NCBI GenBank assembly: GCA_016719385.1
Contig: JADJZA010000001.1
Span: 1-64,000, forward strand
Reading direction: 5' to 3'
Source of the DNA: Candidatus Microthrix subdominans
Lineage (GTDB): Bacteria > Actinomycetota > Acidimicrobiia > Acidimicrobiales > Microtrichaceae
Length of the DNA stretch: 64,000 nt
The stretch's first letter is position 1, and every line of letters begins with the position of its first letter. Made by a program: the position numbers and the translations under genes. Below the pieces are notes generated by a model that had not been told where the DNA came from, did not search any database, and saw only the letters and a list, made by a program, of their open reading frames with translations. Below, in pieces: positions 34,353 through 42,844 of the stretch.

Positions 34353-35047
34353 GACATGAACCCGGTCGCCAGCCCACCGATCCAGGCGGTGGCGAGAAAG
34401 ATGCTGCCCAGGGCCAACCCCGACAGCCGGAGCCGTCTGCTGACCGTGACCTCAGCCGCAGTCAGCACGACCACGGCGCTCAACAACAACCCCACCCAGT
34501 AGGTCAGGTTGCGGATGCGCCGTCGGATGGCCGAGGACTCGTCCGCCCAACGCTGGGGCTGAAGGTCGCTCGCCGAACCCAACCCGGTGCTTTCGAGTAC
34601 CCGCAACTCGTCGATTCGCTCCTCGAGGTCGAAGGCCTGGGGTTGGGCCGTGGCGGCCTCGGAGCGTTCACCGAGGGTGCTGGGTCCGAAGACTCCGGCG
34701 TCGGTGGCTCGCTGAGTCGCGGCGGCCCGGCGAGCGGCTGCCTGGCGTTCGGCCAGATCGGCGAGCTCACCTTGCCCGGTGCTGCGGAGCGCTTCGGCGT
34801 CGGAGTCGAGCCCACCAGCGACTGCATAGTCGGCCAGGTACCGGTCGTATTGGCGGGCCTGGCGTGCCGCCTCGATGTTGACGTCGACCTCGGCGGTCTC
34901 CACATCGATCTGTTCGCCCACCGATTGCCGGTCGTTGTAGGCGGCGGTCGAGCCGATCTGTCCGCCGCGCCAGGTGAACAGCCCCGCGGTGACCGTGCTG
35001 ATTCCGATCATCAACGCGATGAGGCGCTTGAGGTTCGTCGTCGACAC
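34349..35047 (-). CDS. Membrane protein of unknown function
   Basis: 232 residues, ATG 35047. One helix at residues 10-25, an exported helical loop of about 140 residues rich in Ala, Arg, Glu and Gln, then two helices at the C-terminus (about 180-228). No family motif is recognised. It is the first gene of the pair and overlaps the TPR protein start (ATGA). The matching membrane plan of the two proteins suggests a common origin or a complex. Confidence 0.7.
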   Translation of the reverse strand: MSTTNLKRLIALMIGISTVTAGLFTWRGGQIGSTAAYNDRQSVGEQIDVETAEVDVNIEAARQARQYDRYLADYAVAGGLDSDAEALRSTGQGELADLAERQAAARRAAATQRATDAGVFGPSTLGERSEAATAQPQAFDLEERIDELRVLESTGLGSASDLQPQRWADESSAIRRRIRNLTYWVGLLLSAVVVLTAAEVTVSRRLRLSGLALGSIFLATAWIGGLATGFMS

Positions 35048-35120
35048 CCTGGCGAGCGTAAAGGGTCACACCTCGATCGCGACGATCGGATGAGCGCCCC
35101 GGCGAAGGGCCGGGCTCCGC

Positions 35121-35993
35121 CTACTGCTTGGAGAGCACCTGTTCGGCAAAGTCGGTGATGCCCGCCAGCCGCTCGTCGAGCTCCTCGGTGAAGCCGCGGG
35201 TATAGACCCAGGGCATGGTGAGCACCGAGGTGACCCCCAGGTCCTCCAGGCGGGCGAAGCCGTCGGCGTTGACGGCGTCCGAGCAGGACACGATGTACTC
35301 GAAGGGCTTGTCCTGGGTGCCGTAGTGGGCCCGCCAGTGCTCGATGCGCTCGATGGCGGCGCCCACCTCGGCGGTCGTCATCAGGTCGGAGATCCAGCCG
35401 TCGCCTAGGCGCGCGGCGCGCTTGTAGGCGAACTCGGAGATGCCGCCCACGTAGATCGGCACCGGCTCGGAGGTGCGCGGGGTCATCTCGATCTCGGGCA
35501 GTTGGTAGTGCTTGCCGTCGTAGGAGAACCACTCCGGTTCGCTCTCCCACAGGCCGCGCATGATGTCGATCGCTTCGTCGGCGCGCTTGCCGCGGGTGCG
35601 GAAGTCGGCGCCCATCAGCTCGAACTCCTCCTCCATCCAGCCGACGCCCATGCCCAGGGCAACCCGGTTGCCGATCAGCGAGGTGATCGAGGCGAGCTGC
35701 TTGGCGACGCCGAGCGGGTGGCGCAGCGGCAGCACGTAGATGTTGGTGAAGAACCGCAGCCGCTCGGTGACCGCACCCATGGCGGCGATCGCCACAAACG
35801 GGTCGACGAACGCAGTCTGCGGCTTGAAGCGGGGGCTGCCGTCGGTGGTGTAGGGGTACGGCGAGGAAATCTGGCGAGGGTGCACCACGTGGTCCGAGCA
35901 GGCGACCGCCCAGATGCCGGCCTCATCGCAGGCCTTGGCCAACGGCAGGTACTGGTCGGGATCGGTAAAGGCGAGGGCAGCGCTGAACTTCAT
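35121..35993 (-). CDS. F420-dependent LLM-class oxidoreductase
   Basis: 290 residues, start ATG 35993 with GGGAGGA before it. Luciferase-like TIM barrel with SDHVVHP near residue 33 and GMGVGWMEEEFELMG near residue 115, then ADEAIDIMRGLW and GGISEFAYKRAARLGDGWI. These are hallmarks of actinobacterial F420-dependent members (the GVGWxxxEF block and the TIGR03619/TIGR03857 type). The substrate is unknown. A -10-like TAGGGT lies at 36020-36025. It supports an F420-making organism, consistent with an actinobacterium. Confidence 0.92.
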   Translation of the reverse strand: MKFSAALAFTDPDQYLPLAKACDEAGIWAVACSDHVVHPRQISSPYPYTTDGSPRFKPQTAFVDPFVAIAAMGAVTERLRFFTNIYVLPLRHPLGVAKQLASITSLIGNRVALGMGVGWMEEEFELMGADFRTRGKRADEAIDIMRGLWESEPEWFSYDGKHYQLPEIEMTPRTSEPVPIYVGGISEFAYKRAARLGDGWISDLMTTAEVGAAIERIEHWRAHYGTQDKPFEYIVSCSDAVNADGFARLEDLGVTSVLTMPWVYTRGFTEELDERLAGITDFAEQVLSKQ

Positions 35994-36019
35994 GGGTCCT
36001 CCCGGAGGGTCGACCGGGC

Positions 36020-36025
36020 ACCCTA
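36020..36025 (-). promoter_or_regulatory. Candidate -10 element for the LLM oxidoreductase
   Basis: ACCCTA on the plus strand reads TAGGGT on the minus strand, 26 nt before the ATG at 35993 and upstream of its GGGAGGA ribosome site. The -35 is not convincing. Confidence 0.35.
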
Positions 36026-36122
36026 CCGAAGGACCACCTAAGGATCGTCGGCGTCAAGCAGATGCGATTGAGGTCGAGCGGTCGGCTGACCCGAGTTGCC
36101 GGTGGTGTGACCCGATGGTGAC

Positions 36123-36311
36123 GTGGCCGCTGATCATCGAGTGATGGGTATTTCTCCCAGGGTGGCGGCCTACGACGGCGCCAAGTGGGCCGACCTCGGG
36201 CCGGCGGTCGGCGGCACGCTGGCCGACCATCCCAACGCCGAGGGGCAACAACAGCTCGCCGAGAGCTACGCCTTGGCGCTCGACAGGCAGTGCGGGCCGG
36301 CCTCCGGCTGA
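36123..36311 (+). pseudogene. Remnant of an SGNH/GDSL hydrolase C-terminus
   Basis: 62 codons with DHPNAEGQQQLAESYALAL, the block V motif (DxxHPN/G) carrying the catalytic Asp-His of SGNH esterases. Blocks I-III with the Ser are absent and an in-frame stop lies just upstream (36108-36110). Its last 46 nt overlap the end of the convergent siroheme gene. It looks like a truncated copy; a coincidental open frame is the alternative. Confidence 0.4.
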
Positions 36312-36895
36312 GCGCCGCCGGAGGCGCTGAGCGCACCGTCGGCAGGTCCGAGCGCGTCGTCGATGATCACCGCCCAGTCGATGTCCTCGGTCGATTGTCC
36401 GGCGGCGTGGATGGCGGCGCGGCGCCTGGCCAGCTCGAGTGCCAGATCCCGAACCTCGTCGGTCAGCAGGTTGCGGGCCCGGTCGCGCACCGCACCCGCC
36501 AGCGCCGGGCTGGCGCCGTCGCTGCTGACCGCCACCGTCAACGGCGCGGCTCGGGCGATCGCCGGCAGGATGAACGAGCAGTGCTCCGGCCGGTCGGCGG
36601 CGTTGACCCACAGGCCGGCGGCGGTCGCCTGGGCGCTGACCGCGTCGTCGACGCCGGGTACGCCGGTGGCGGTGATCACCAGGCGGACGCCGTCGAGGTC
36701 GGCCGGACGGTAGGGGCGGCGGCGGTGCTCGACGACGAGCGACCGATCGAACGTTGCGTCGACCTCGGGGGCGACCAGGCGAACCCGGGCGCCGGCCCCG
36801 GCCAGACCGGCCACCTTGCGAAGCCCGATGCGGCCGCCGCCCACGACGAGCACGTCGACGTCGGCCAGGTTGAGAAACGCGGGGTAGTCGAACAC
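36266..36895 (-). CDS. Precorrin-2 dehydrogenase / sirohydrochlorin ferrochelatase-like protein
   Basis: 209 residues, from GTG 36895, chosen because VFDYPAFLNLADVDVLVVGGGRIGLRK matches family N-termini; no ribosome site precedes it. The NAD-binding VVGGGRIGLRK is at residues about 15-25. ASPALAGAVRDRAR near residue 130 matches the dimer/active-site region of Met8p/CysG-N proteins. It oxidises precorrin-2 and may insert iron to make siroheme for sulfite reductase. It is divergent from cysH-cysI-cobA, and the methyltransferase half of CysG is encoded separately at 39498. A C-terminal Ala/Gly-rich tail of about 30 residues is dispensable-looking. Confidence 0.88.
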   Translation of the reverse strand: MFDYPAFLNLADVDVLVVGGGRIGLRKVAGLAGAGARVRLVAPEVDATFDRSLVVEHRRRPYRPADLDGVRLVITATGVPGVDDAVSAQATAAGLWVNAADRPEHCSFILPAIARAAPLTVAVSSDGASPALAGAVRDRARNLLTDEVRDLALELARRRAAIHAAGQSTEDIDWAVIIDDALGPADGALSASGGAQPEAGPHCLSSAKA

Positions 36896-36907
36896 GGTGA
36901 GGACATT

Positions 36908-36937
36908 ACTCGACAAAGTTGACCTAGTTAGTCGAGT
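36908..36937. promoter_or_regulatory. Palindrome in the divergent sulfur/siroheme promoter region
   Basis: Arms ACTCGAC (36908-36914) and GTCGAGT (36931-36937) are separated by 16 nt and lie between the divergent GTG at 36895 and ATG at 36941. On the minus strand TAATGT lies 7-8 nt before the GTG, suggesting a leaderless message. On the plus strand TAGTTA (36925-36930) lies 10 nt before the ATG. It could be an operator for a sulfur regulator. Confidence 0.5.
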
Positions 36938-36940
36938 TTG

Positions 36941-37684
36941 ATGAACTGCACCGCCATGACCTCCCACTCCCCACCGTCCGAGGACCCGATCGAGGTGCTC
37001 CGCTGGGCGAACGGCCGCTTCGGCGATCGGCTCGTCGTCACCGCCAGCTTCGGCGACGCCACCCTGGTGCACCTGGTTGCCTCGACGATCCCCGAGGCCG
37101 ACGTGGTGCTGCTCGACACCGGCTACCTGTTCGCCGAGACCGACTGGTACGCCGACGACCTGCGCCGCCGCTACGGGCTGAACCTGCGCACCATCCACCC
37201 GCTGCCAGGCACCGATCGCGACGTGTGGCGCAGCGACACCAACGCCTGCTGCGCGGCGCGCAAGGTGGAGCCGCTCAACCGGGCGCTGCTCGGCAAAAGC
37301 GCCTGGGTCACCGGGCTGCGGCGCAGCGATGGGCCGTCTCGGGCCGGTGCCCCGGTCGTGGCGAGCGACGCCGCCCGCAACGTGACGAAGATCAACCCGA
37401 TCGCCGCCTGGACCGACGACGACGTGGCCGCCTACGGGGCGGCCAACGACCTGCCGGCGCACCCGCTGGCCGACCGGGGCTATGCCTCGATCGGCTGCTG
37501 GCCCTGCACGGTGCCGGTCGCCGAGGGCGACGACGCGCGCGCCGGCCGGTGGGCCGGCGACGTCAAGACCGAGTGCGGTCTGCACCTGGCCCAACCGGCG
37601 TTGGTCGGGGCGGCCGTGACCCTGACCGGCAGCGGAATCACCCCCAACGACGCCGAACTGACGAATCGAAGGAGTGGCCGATGA
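36941..37684 (+). CDS. cysH: Assimilatory adenylyl-sulfate (APS/PAPS) reductase
   Basis: 247 residues from ATG 36941; TTG 36938 or ATG 36956 are alternatives. N-terminal SFGDATLVHL is the phosphosulfate-binding PP-loop-type region. The Cys pattern CCAARK near residue 105 plus GCWPCT near residue 185 gives four ligands of a 4Fe-4S cluster, the mark of APS-using enzymes. The catalytic Cys lies in KTECGLH at about residue 210. It reduces activated sulfate to sulfite for cysteine synthesis. The stop overlaps the cysI start (ATGA). Confidence 0.94.
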   Translation: MNCTAMTSHSPPSEDPIEVLRWANGRFGDRLVVTASFGDATLVHLVASTIPEADVVLLDTGYLFAETDWYADDLRRRYGLNLRTIHPLPGTDRDVWRSDTNACCAARKVEPLNRALLGKSAWVTGLRRSDGPSRAGAPVVASDAARNVTKINPIAAWTDDDVAAYGAANDLPAHPLADRGYASIGCWPCTVPVAEGDDARAGRWAGDVKTECGLHLAQPALVGAAVTLTGSGITPNDAELTNRRSGR

Positions 37685-39501
37685 GCGCCGAGGAGATCAA
37701 GGTCGCCAGCGACTACCTGCGAGGCGGGCTGGCCGCCGACCTGGAAGCGGGCGGCGACGCGTTCGCCGGCGACAGCCCCATGCTGTTGAAGTTCCACGGC
37801 ATCTACCAACAGGACGATCGCGACGTGCGCCGCCAGCGCACCCAGGCCAAACAACCGTTGGCCCACGGCTGCATGGTGCGGGCGTCGGTGCCCGGGGGCG
37901 TGATCAGCGCCGAAGGCTGGGCGGCGTTGGACGCCCTCGCCGACATCGGTGACGGCACGCTGCGGCTGACCACTCGTCAGGGCGTGCAGTACCACCTGGT
38001 GCCCAAGGGAAACCTGGTCGATCTGGTGAGCGAGATCAACGCCGCCGGGCTGACCACCCTGGGGGCGTGCGGCGACGTGGTGCGCAACGTGATGGCCTGC
38101 CCGCTGCCCGACCCCGCCCGCGCCGCGGTGCTGGCCCCGACGGTCGCAGCACTCGTCGGCCGGTTCCGGGCCCGCACCGCCGCCTACTGGGAGCTGTTCG
38201 TCAACGGCGACCGTGCCGCGTCCGCCACCTCGGCGCCGCGTCCGGGGGATGTTGGGCCCGGCGAGGACCCCGACCGTCCGGTCGAGCCGATCTATGGCGA
38301 GGCCTATCTGCCCCGCAAGTTCAAGATCGGTCTGGCCTGGCCCGGTGACGACTGCGTGGACATCCACAGCCACGATGTCGGGCTGGTGCCCACCCTTACC
38401 GGGGGTACGAACGGTGCGCTGACCGGGTTCACCGTGCTCGCCGGCGGCGGGATGGGCATGAGCCACGCCCGACCCGACGACACCTATCCGATGGTCGCCC
38501 AACCGCTGGCTTGGGTGCCGCCCGAGCAGGTGGTCGACCTGGTGGCCGCCGTCGTTGACACCCAGCGTGTACACGGCAACCGTGAAGACCGCAGCCGTGC
38601 CCGGCTGAAGTACCTGCTCGAGGAGCGCGGCATCGACTGGCTGCGCACCCAGGTGGAGGAGCGTCTGGGCGCCGCCCTGGCCCCACCGGACGAGCTACTC
38701 CCGTGGACCACCCACGCCCACCTGGGTTGGCACGACGCCGACGGGCGACCGGAGCCACACCTGGATGCCGGGGTCGATCCCCTCGCCGCACCGGCCGACG
38801 GTGCGGTGCCGGTGCTGCTGACCCCCACGCGCGCCGCCGCCGATGCGGCGGGCACGCTGGCGGTGCCGATCCCGTCGGGACGCCTCGACGAGGCGCGGCG
38901 CCGGACGATCAACGGCGTTGTCGCCGAGGGCCTGGTGTCCGAGCTGCGGGTCACCCCCCGCCAGGACCTGCTGTTGTGCGGCGTGAGGGACCGGTCGAGG
39001 GTGACCGAGCTGTTGCGGGCGGGAGACCTTCCCCTCGCCGCCGATCAGGCACCGGTGCGCAACCTGGCGATCGCCTGCCCGGCGCTGCCCACTTGCGGCC
39101 AGGCGCTGGGCGAGTCCGAGCGGGTGCTGCCCGACCTGGTGGCCTCGCTGGAGAAGCTGCTGGCCGACACCGGCAACGCCGGGCTGCCGCTGAGGCTGAA
39201 CATGACCGGGTGCCCCAACGGCTGCGCCCGGCCCTACTCGGCCGAGCTGGGCGTCGTCGGCCGGAGCAAGCGCACCTATGACGTGTACGTGGGCGGCGCC
39301 AGCGGTCGCCTGGCGTCGCTGCTGCGGCCCGACGTCCTGCTCGCCGACATCGTCGACGTGTTGCGGCCGGTGCTGGAGCGGTTCGCCGACCTGGCCGACC
39401 CGGACACCAACTTCGGCGACTGGGCCGACGCGGTGGGGGTTGAGGCGATGCAGCCCTGGCTGCCGGAAGCGAAGTCCCGGCGAAGGAAGGTGGCGTCGTG
39501 A
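37681..39501 (+). CDS. cysI: Assimilatory sulfite/nitrite reductase hemoprotein
   Basis: 606 residues from ATG 37681, with AGGAG before it; the frame is open upstream inside cysH. The N-terminal part has KQPLAHGCMVRASVPGG and LRLTTRQGVQYH, and VVRNVMACPLPD in the middle. The Fe4S4-siroheme ligands sit in CPALPTCG and MTGCPNGCARPYSAELG, as in CysI. It reduces sulfite to sulfide; the siroheme comes from the neighbouring genes. Nitrite reductase of the same fold is the alternative, but the coupling with cysH makes sulfite the likely substrate. Confidence 0.93.
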   Translation: MSAEEIKVASDYLRGGLAADLEAGGDAFAGDSPMLLKFHGIYQQDDRDVRRQRTQAKQPLAHGCMVRASVPGGVISAEGWAALDALADIGDGTLRLTTRQGVQYHLVPKGNLVDLVSEINAAGLTTLGACGDVVRNVMACPLPDPARAAVLAPTVAALVGRFRARTAAYWELFVNGDRAASATSAPRPGDVGPGEDPDRPVEPIYGEAYLPRKFKIGLAWPGDDCVDIHSHDVGLVPTLTGGTNGALTGFTVLAGGGMGMSHARPDDTYPMVAQPLAWVPPEQVVDLVAAVVDTQRVHGNREDRSRARLKYLLEERGIDWLRTQVEERLGAALAPPDELLPWTTHAHLGWHDADGRPEPHLDAGVDPLAAPADGAVPVLLTPTRAAADAAGTLAVPIPSGRLDEARRRTINGVVAEGLVSELRVTPRQDLLLCGVRDRSRVTELLRAGDLPLAADQAPVRNLAIACPALPTCGQALGESERVLPDLVASLEKLLADTGNAGLPLRLNMTGCPNGCARPYSAELGVVGRSKRTYDVYVGGASGRLASLLRPDVLLADIVDVLRPVLERFADLADPDTNFGDWADAVGVEAMQPWLPEAKSRRRKVAS

Positions 39502-40314
39502 GCGCCGTCGAGCCGGGCGCCGAGCGGCCCGACAGGTCGGCGGTGAGCGCCGAGCACCCGACGCAGGCCATGGTGCCGGTGGTGCCGGTGGTGCTGGTCG
39601 GCGGCGGGCCTGGCGACCCGGACCTGTTGACCCTGCGGGCCGCTCGGGAGTTGGCCAACGCCGACGTGGTCGTCCACGATGCCCTGGTTGGCGACGGGGT
39701 ACTGGCGCTGATCCCCGCCGGCGTCGAACGCATCGATGTCGGCAAGCGCCCGGGCCGGGCCACGCCCCAGGAGATGATCTCGGCCATGTTGGTGCACCTG
39801 GCGCGGCAGGGTCGCCGGGTGGTGCGACTGAAGGGCGGCGATCCGTTCGTCTTCGGTCGCGGCGGGGAGGAGGCGCTCGAACTGCAGCGCGCCGGCATCC
39901 CCGTCGAGGTGGTGCCGGGGATCTCGTCGTCGGTCGCCGCACCGGCCGCCGGCGGCATCCCGGTGACCCACCGGGGCGTTTCGGCCGGGTACAGCGTTGT
40001 CACCGGTCATCGGCGCCCCGGCGAGCAGGACGTCGACTGGCGGGCGCTGGCCCGGGTGGGCGGCACCATCGCCATTCTGATGGGCGTGGCCCACCGGCGG
40101 GAGATCGCCGCCGAGTTGCAGGCGGGCGGCCTGGCCCCTGCGACGCCGGTAGCGGTGATCGAGTCGGCGACCACCGGGCGCGAGGTCGTCAGCCGCTGCA
40201 CGCTGGACGCCCTGGGCGACGCTGCGGTGGCCTCCCCGGCGGTGATCGTCGTCGGCGCGGTGGCCGCCTTTGATGTCGTCAGGGGGATAGGGCCCGGCGA
40301 GGGACGAGCCAGCC
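39498..40314 (+). CDS. cobA: Uroporphyrinogen-III C-methyltransferase, 3' end lost in poly-G tract
   Basis: GTG 39498 overlaps the cysI stop. SUMT signatures are in order: VLVGGGPGDPDLLTLRA near residue 35, VRLKGGDPFVFGRGGEEA, GIPVTHRG and PAVIVVGAVAAFDV near the expected C-terminus. Methylates uroporphyrinogen III twice with SAM, the first step toward siroheme. The domain is essentially complete at about residue 265, then the reading frame runs into the G tract at 40315. The computed frame that continues to 40634 is poly-Gly and meaningless. Its true stop is not visible. Confidence 0.85.
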
Positions 40315-40436
<122 letters not shown>

Positions 40437-40930
40437 CCGGGTGGAAGGGCGAAAAGGGAGCCGAAGCCTGGCACCAATCCATGGCGGGGGGGTCTCAGGG
40501 GCGGCGTGGGCAATCCGCCGACCTGCACAGCAAGCGCTGTGGGGACTCCATCTCTTTCGGGCACGGCCGTTTGGGGCTCGGTGCTTTCGAAGGATCGCCG
40601 GAAGCAGGTTCGGTGTGGCTGGTTCTTTCGGTAGTGTCGCCCCCGTTCATGGTCGTGATGGGTTACCGGGGGGGGGGATGGCGAGTTGGGGTCCACTTGC
40701 TGGTCCATCTGGCCGTGGTCCACCCTCTGCCCGGCGATGAATGGCCTATTAAATCGACAAGGCTCAGGGGGTTACTCTTGGGGCCGGGTGTGGTGGCCCT
40801 GTTGGCAACCCTCTTAGAATAAGGGCGATCTTCGAATTCATCCGAAAGGGGTTCGTTGTCGCGCTTGTATTAGTAAGCTTTTGCGGTCACATGTGGTGCA
40901 CTGGAAGCCAACCGTTCCTTATCCGGGTGA
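40437..40930. other. Stretch without a credible gene after the G tract
   Basis: About 490 nt. Several more long G runs occur (about 40486-40492 and 40668-40677), and the short open frames have no recognisable protein. A hydrophobic translation (GFVVALVLVSFC) appears near 40850-40880 in a frame different from the downstream fragment, hinting at indels. I see no reliable feature here. Confidence 0.6.
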
Positions 40931-41645
40931 GGACCGTGGTTCCTCCCACTTCCAACGCTGTCGGAGGCGGGCGCTTTGGTGGGTCTTTTGTTTGTCCGTG
41001 AGGTTCTCGTAACGCGTTGGCGTCTGACTCTCGTTCTTGTGTTCGGGGCGGGAGTCTGCGTCATGCTGGTGATCGCGCCCCGCTCTGCTTCAGGTATTAT
41101 TCAACAATTTCGTGCTTCCGGCAGGTTTTTTTGGATCGTCGGCTACGGTTTGAGCTTGGGCTCGCTTGTTTGGCTAGATCGGTGGTTTGCGGGGTCTGGG
41201 TGTCACTGAGGCCATGCTGGCGACGACCATGGCTCTTCTTGCTCTTCTGCAGTTTGTTGACACCTCAAGGTACCGCTCTTTTGTTCCTGAAATGCTTGGA
41301 AGTGATGACGAAAGGGTTGCCAACATTGACTTGTTGGCGTCGCAGATGTCGGGCTTTGACCAGGTCAGGATTGCGCCAGCCTATTACTGCACAGATTCCC
41401 CCGAGGCTTTGATGAGTTTTCAGGATGCTGTCATTGCCGCATCGCTGGCGGATACACCGATCAATGGCTACTACGGCGGTCGAGCGGACGAAGGCGAGGC
41501 TTGCGCAACAACTGTAGATCTTGGAGGTGGGGGGCGCGTTCTGGCAGCGGTGGTTAGCCCGTTAGATCCAACGTTGTCCGGTGTTGTTCCTCCCGGTTTC
41601 ACCTGCCGGAGTTTCACGGACGAGATGTCAATCTGCTCTGAGTAG
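40931..41645 (+). pseudogene. Frameshifted C-terminal part of a polytopic membrane protein (DUF6311-like)
   Basis: One frame (to 41209) contains hydrophobic helices and QFRASGRFFWIVGYGL, a block I associate with DUF6311-type membrane proteins. The next frame (from about 41187 to 41645) continues with LQFVDTS and a soluble domain with Cys residues. A one-base insertion around 41190 separates them. Stops in the first frame upstream indicate additional damage. Either a decayed gene or indel errors near the G tract. The gene would have encoded a large membrane protein, perhaps of the neighbouring glycan cluster. Confidence 0.5.
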
Positions 41646-41686
41646 GAACCCGTTCCGGCCCGGCGGGCGCAGTTGGCGGGCGGAGC

Positions 41687-42844
41687 CTACGGCACCACGA
41701 GGCTCCACTGCGCAGCCAGGGTCATGGCCACCAAACCAGAAGTAGAGATGGCCAATGCTCCGGCGTAGACCCAACGACGATCGAGCCAGGCACATAGGCC
41801 GATGATGAGAGGCGTGGTCACCATGCCGTAGCGGCCGATCGAGTCGATGTTGTTGGCCGACAGCGCCACGACGAGCGAGACAATGCCAAACGCCCTCAGT
41901 GATGCTGGCAAAGTTACCCTCCACATGCCGGCTGCCCCCGCCAACAGCAGTAGGGCGAATATCAGGTTAACGCCATCTGACAGGTTGCCGCCTAAGGCCT
42001 CACCTGGAAGCTGGGCCACAGCCCGAACCGGATCAAGAAACCCCCCGCGGATTTGGCGTTGAACTGAGAAGGGTAGTCCCCAGTCACCGGAGGCCACGCC
42101 GACCCAAGTGAACACTCCGATCAGCCCGATCACCGGTGCGGCGATGGCGGCAAGCATTGCCGTTCTGCTGCGCGCCGTAGTTCCTGGCCAAGCCCGCCAC
42201 AGTTCAATACCCACCGGGACCACCAGTAGTACCCCCGTGGGACGAACCACCGAAGCGGCGAGCCCCAGCGCGGTAACCCATCTCCAACGGTGGCCGAGCA
42301 GAGAGATCAGTGCGGCGGCTATAAGCAGGAGCGCTAGGCCTTCGCTATAGGGCAGCACCAGTGCCATTGCGGCCGGAAAGATGCCAGTCAATACGATTAC
42401 TCGGCGTGCTAGCGCATCGTCGTTGGTAGTCCGCTTCGTAAGTTCTCCGGCCAAGGCGATGCCCCCGAGGGCAGTCAGCCAATTGACCATAAACAAGGCA
42501 ACAAGGGAGCCGAAGAGGATGGCCAGTGGCTCGGCGGTCAGGGGGTAACCGGGGAAGAACCGGTAGCCTTCAGGCGAGACACCATCCCACCCCAGGGTGA
42601 GCATCCGCTCGTACCACAGCGCATCCCACGCTCTCCAGCGTAGGTCCATCCCGAGGGGGACCGCTTTTGGCACGAAGGTAGCCAAGCGGGGTGACAATAG
42701 GATGCTGATCAGCACGATAAGACGGCCGGCGGCCCATGTGCCGAGAATGGTCAGCCACCACCTGGTGGCGTCGATGGTTCCGCAGGTGTTCCACCGAGCT
42801 CCCGAAAGCGCGGTTGGGGCTGGAAGTCCTCGCCGGTCAGTCAT
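41687..42844 (-). CDS. PIG-V-type integral membrane mannosyltransferase
   Basis: 385 residues with about nine helices. The extracytoplasmic block WRAWDALWYERMLTLGWDG, followed by YRFFPGYPL, matches the PIG-V/GPI mannosyltransferase 2 family (WDxxWY and RFFPLYP motifs). It would transfer a mannose-type sugar from a polyprenyl-phosphate donor outside the membrane. Last gene of the five-gene minus-strand glycan operon; the start overlaps the upstream stop (ATGA). Confidence 0.82.
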   Translation of the reverse strand: MTDRRGLPAPTALSGARWNTCGTIDATRWWLTILGTWAAGRLIVLISILLSPRLATFVPKAVPLGMDLRWRAWDALWYERMLTLGWDGVSPEGYRFFPGYPLTAEPLAILFGSLVALFMVNWLTALGGIALAGELTKRTTNDDALARRVIVLTGIFPAAMALVLPYSEGLALLLIAAALISLLGHRWRWVTALGLAASVVRPTGVLLVVPVGIELWRAWPGTTARSRTAMLAAIAAPVIGLIGVFTWVGVASGDWGLPFSVQRQIRGGFLDPVRAVAQLPGEALGGNLSDGVNLIFALLLLAGAAGMWRVTLPASLRAFGIVSLVVALSANNIDSIGRYGMVTTPLIIGLCAWLDRRWVYAGALAISTSGLVAMTLAAQWSLVVP

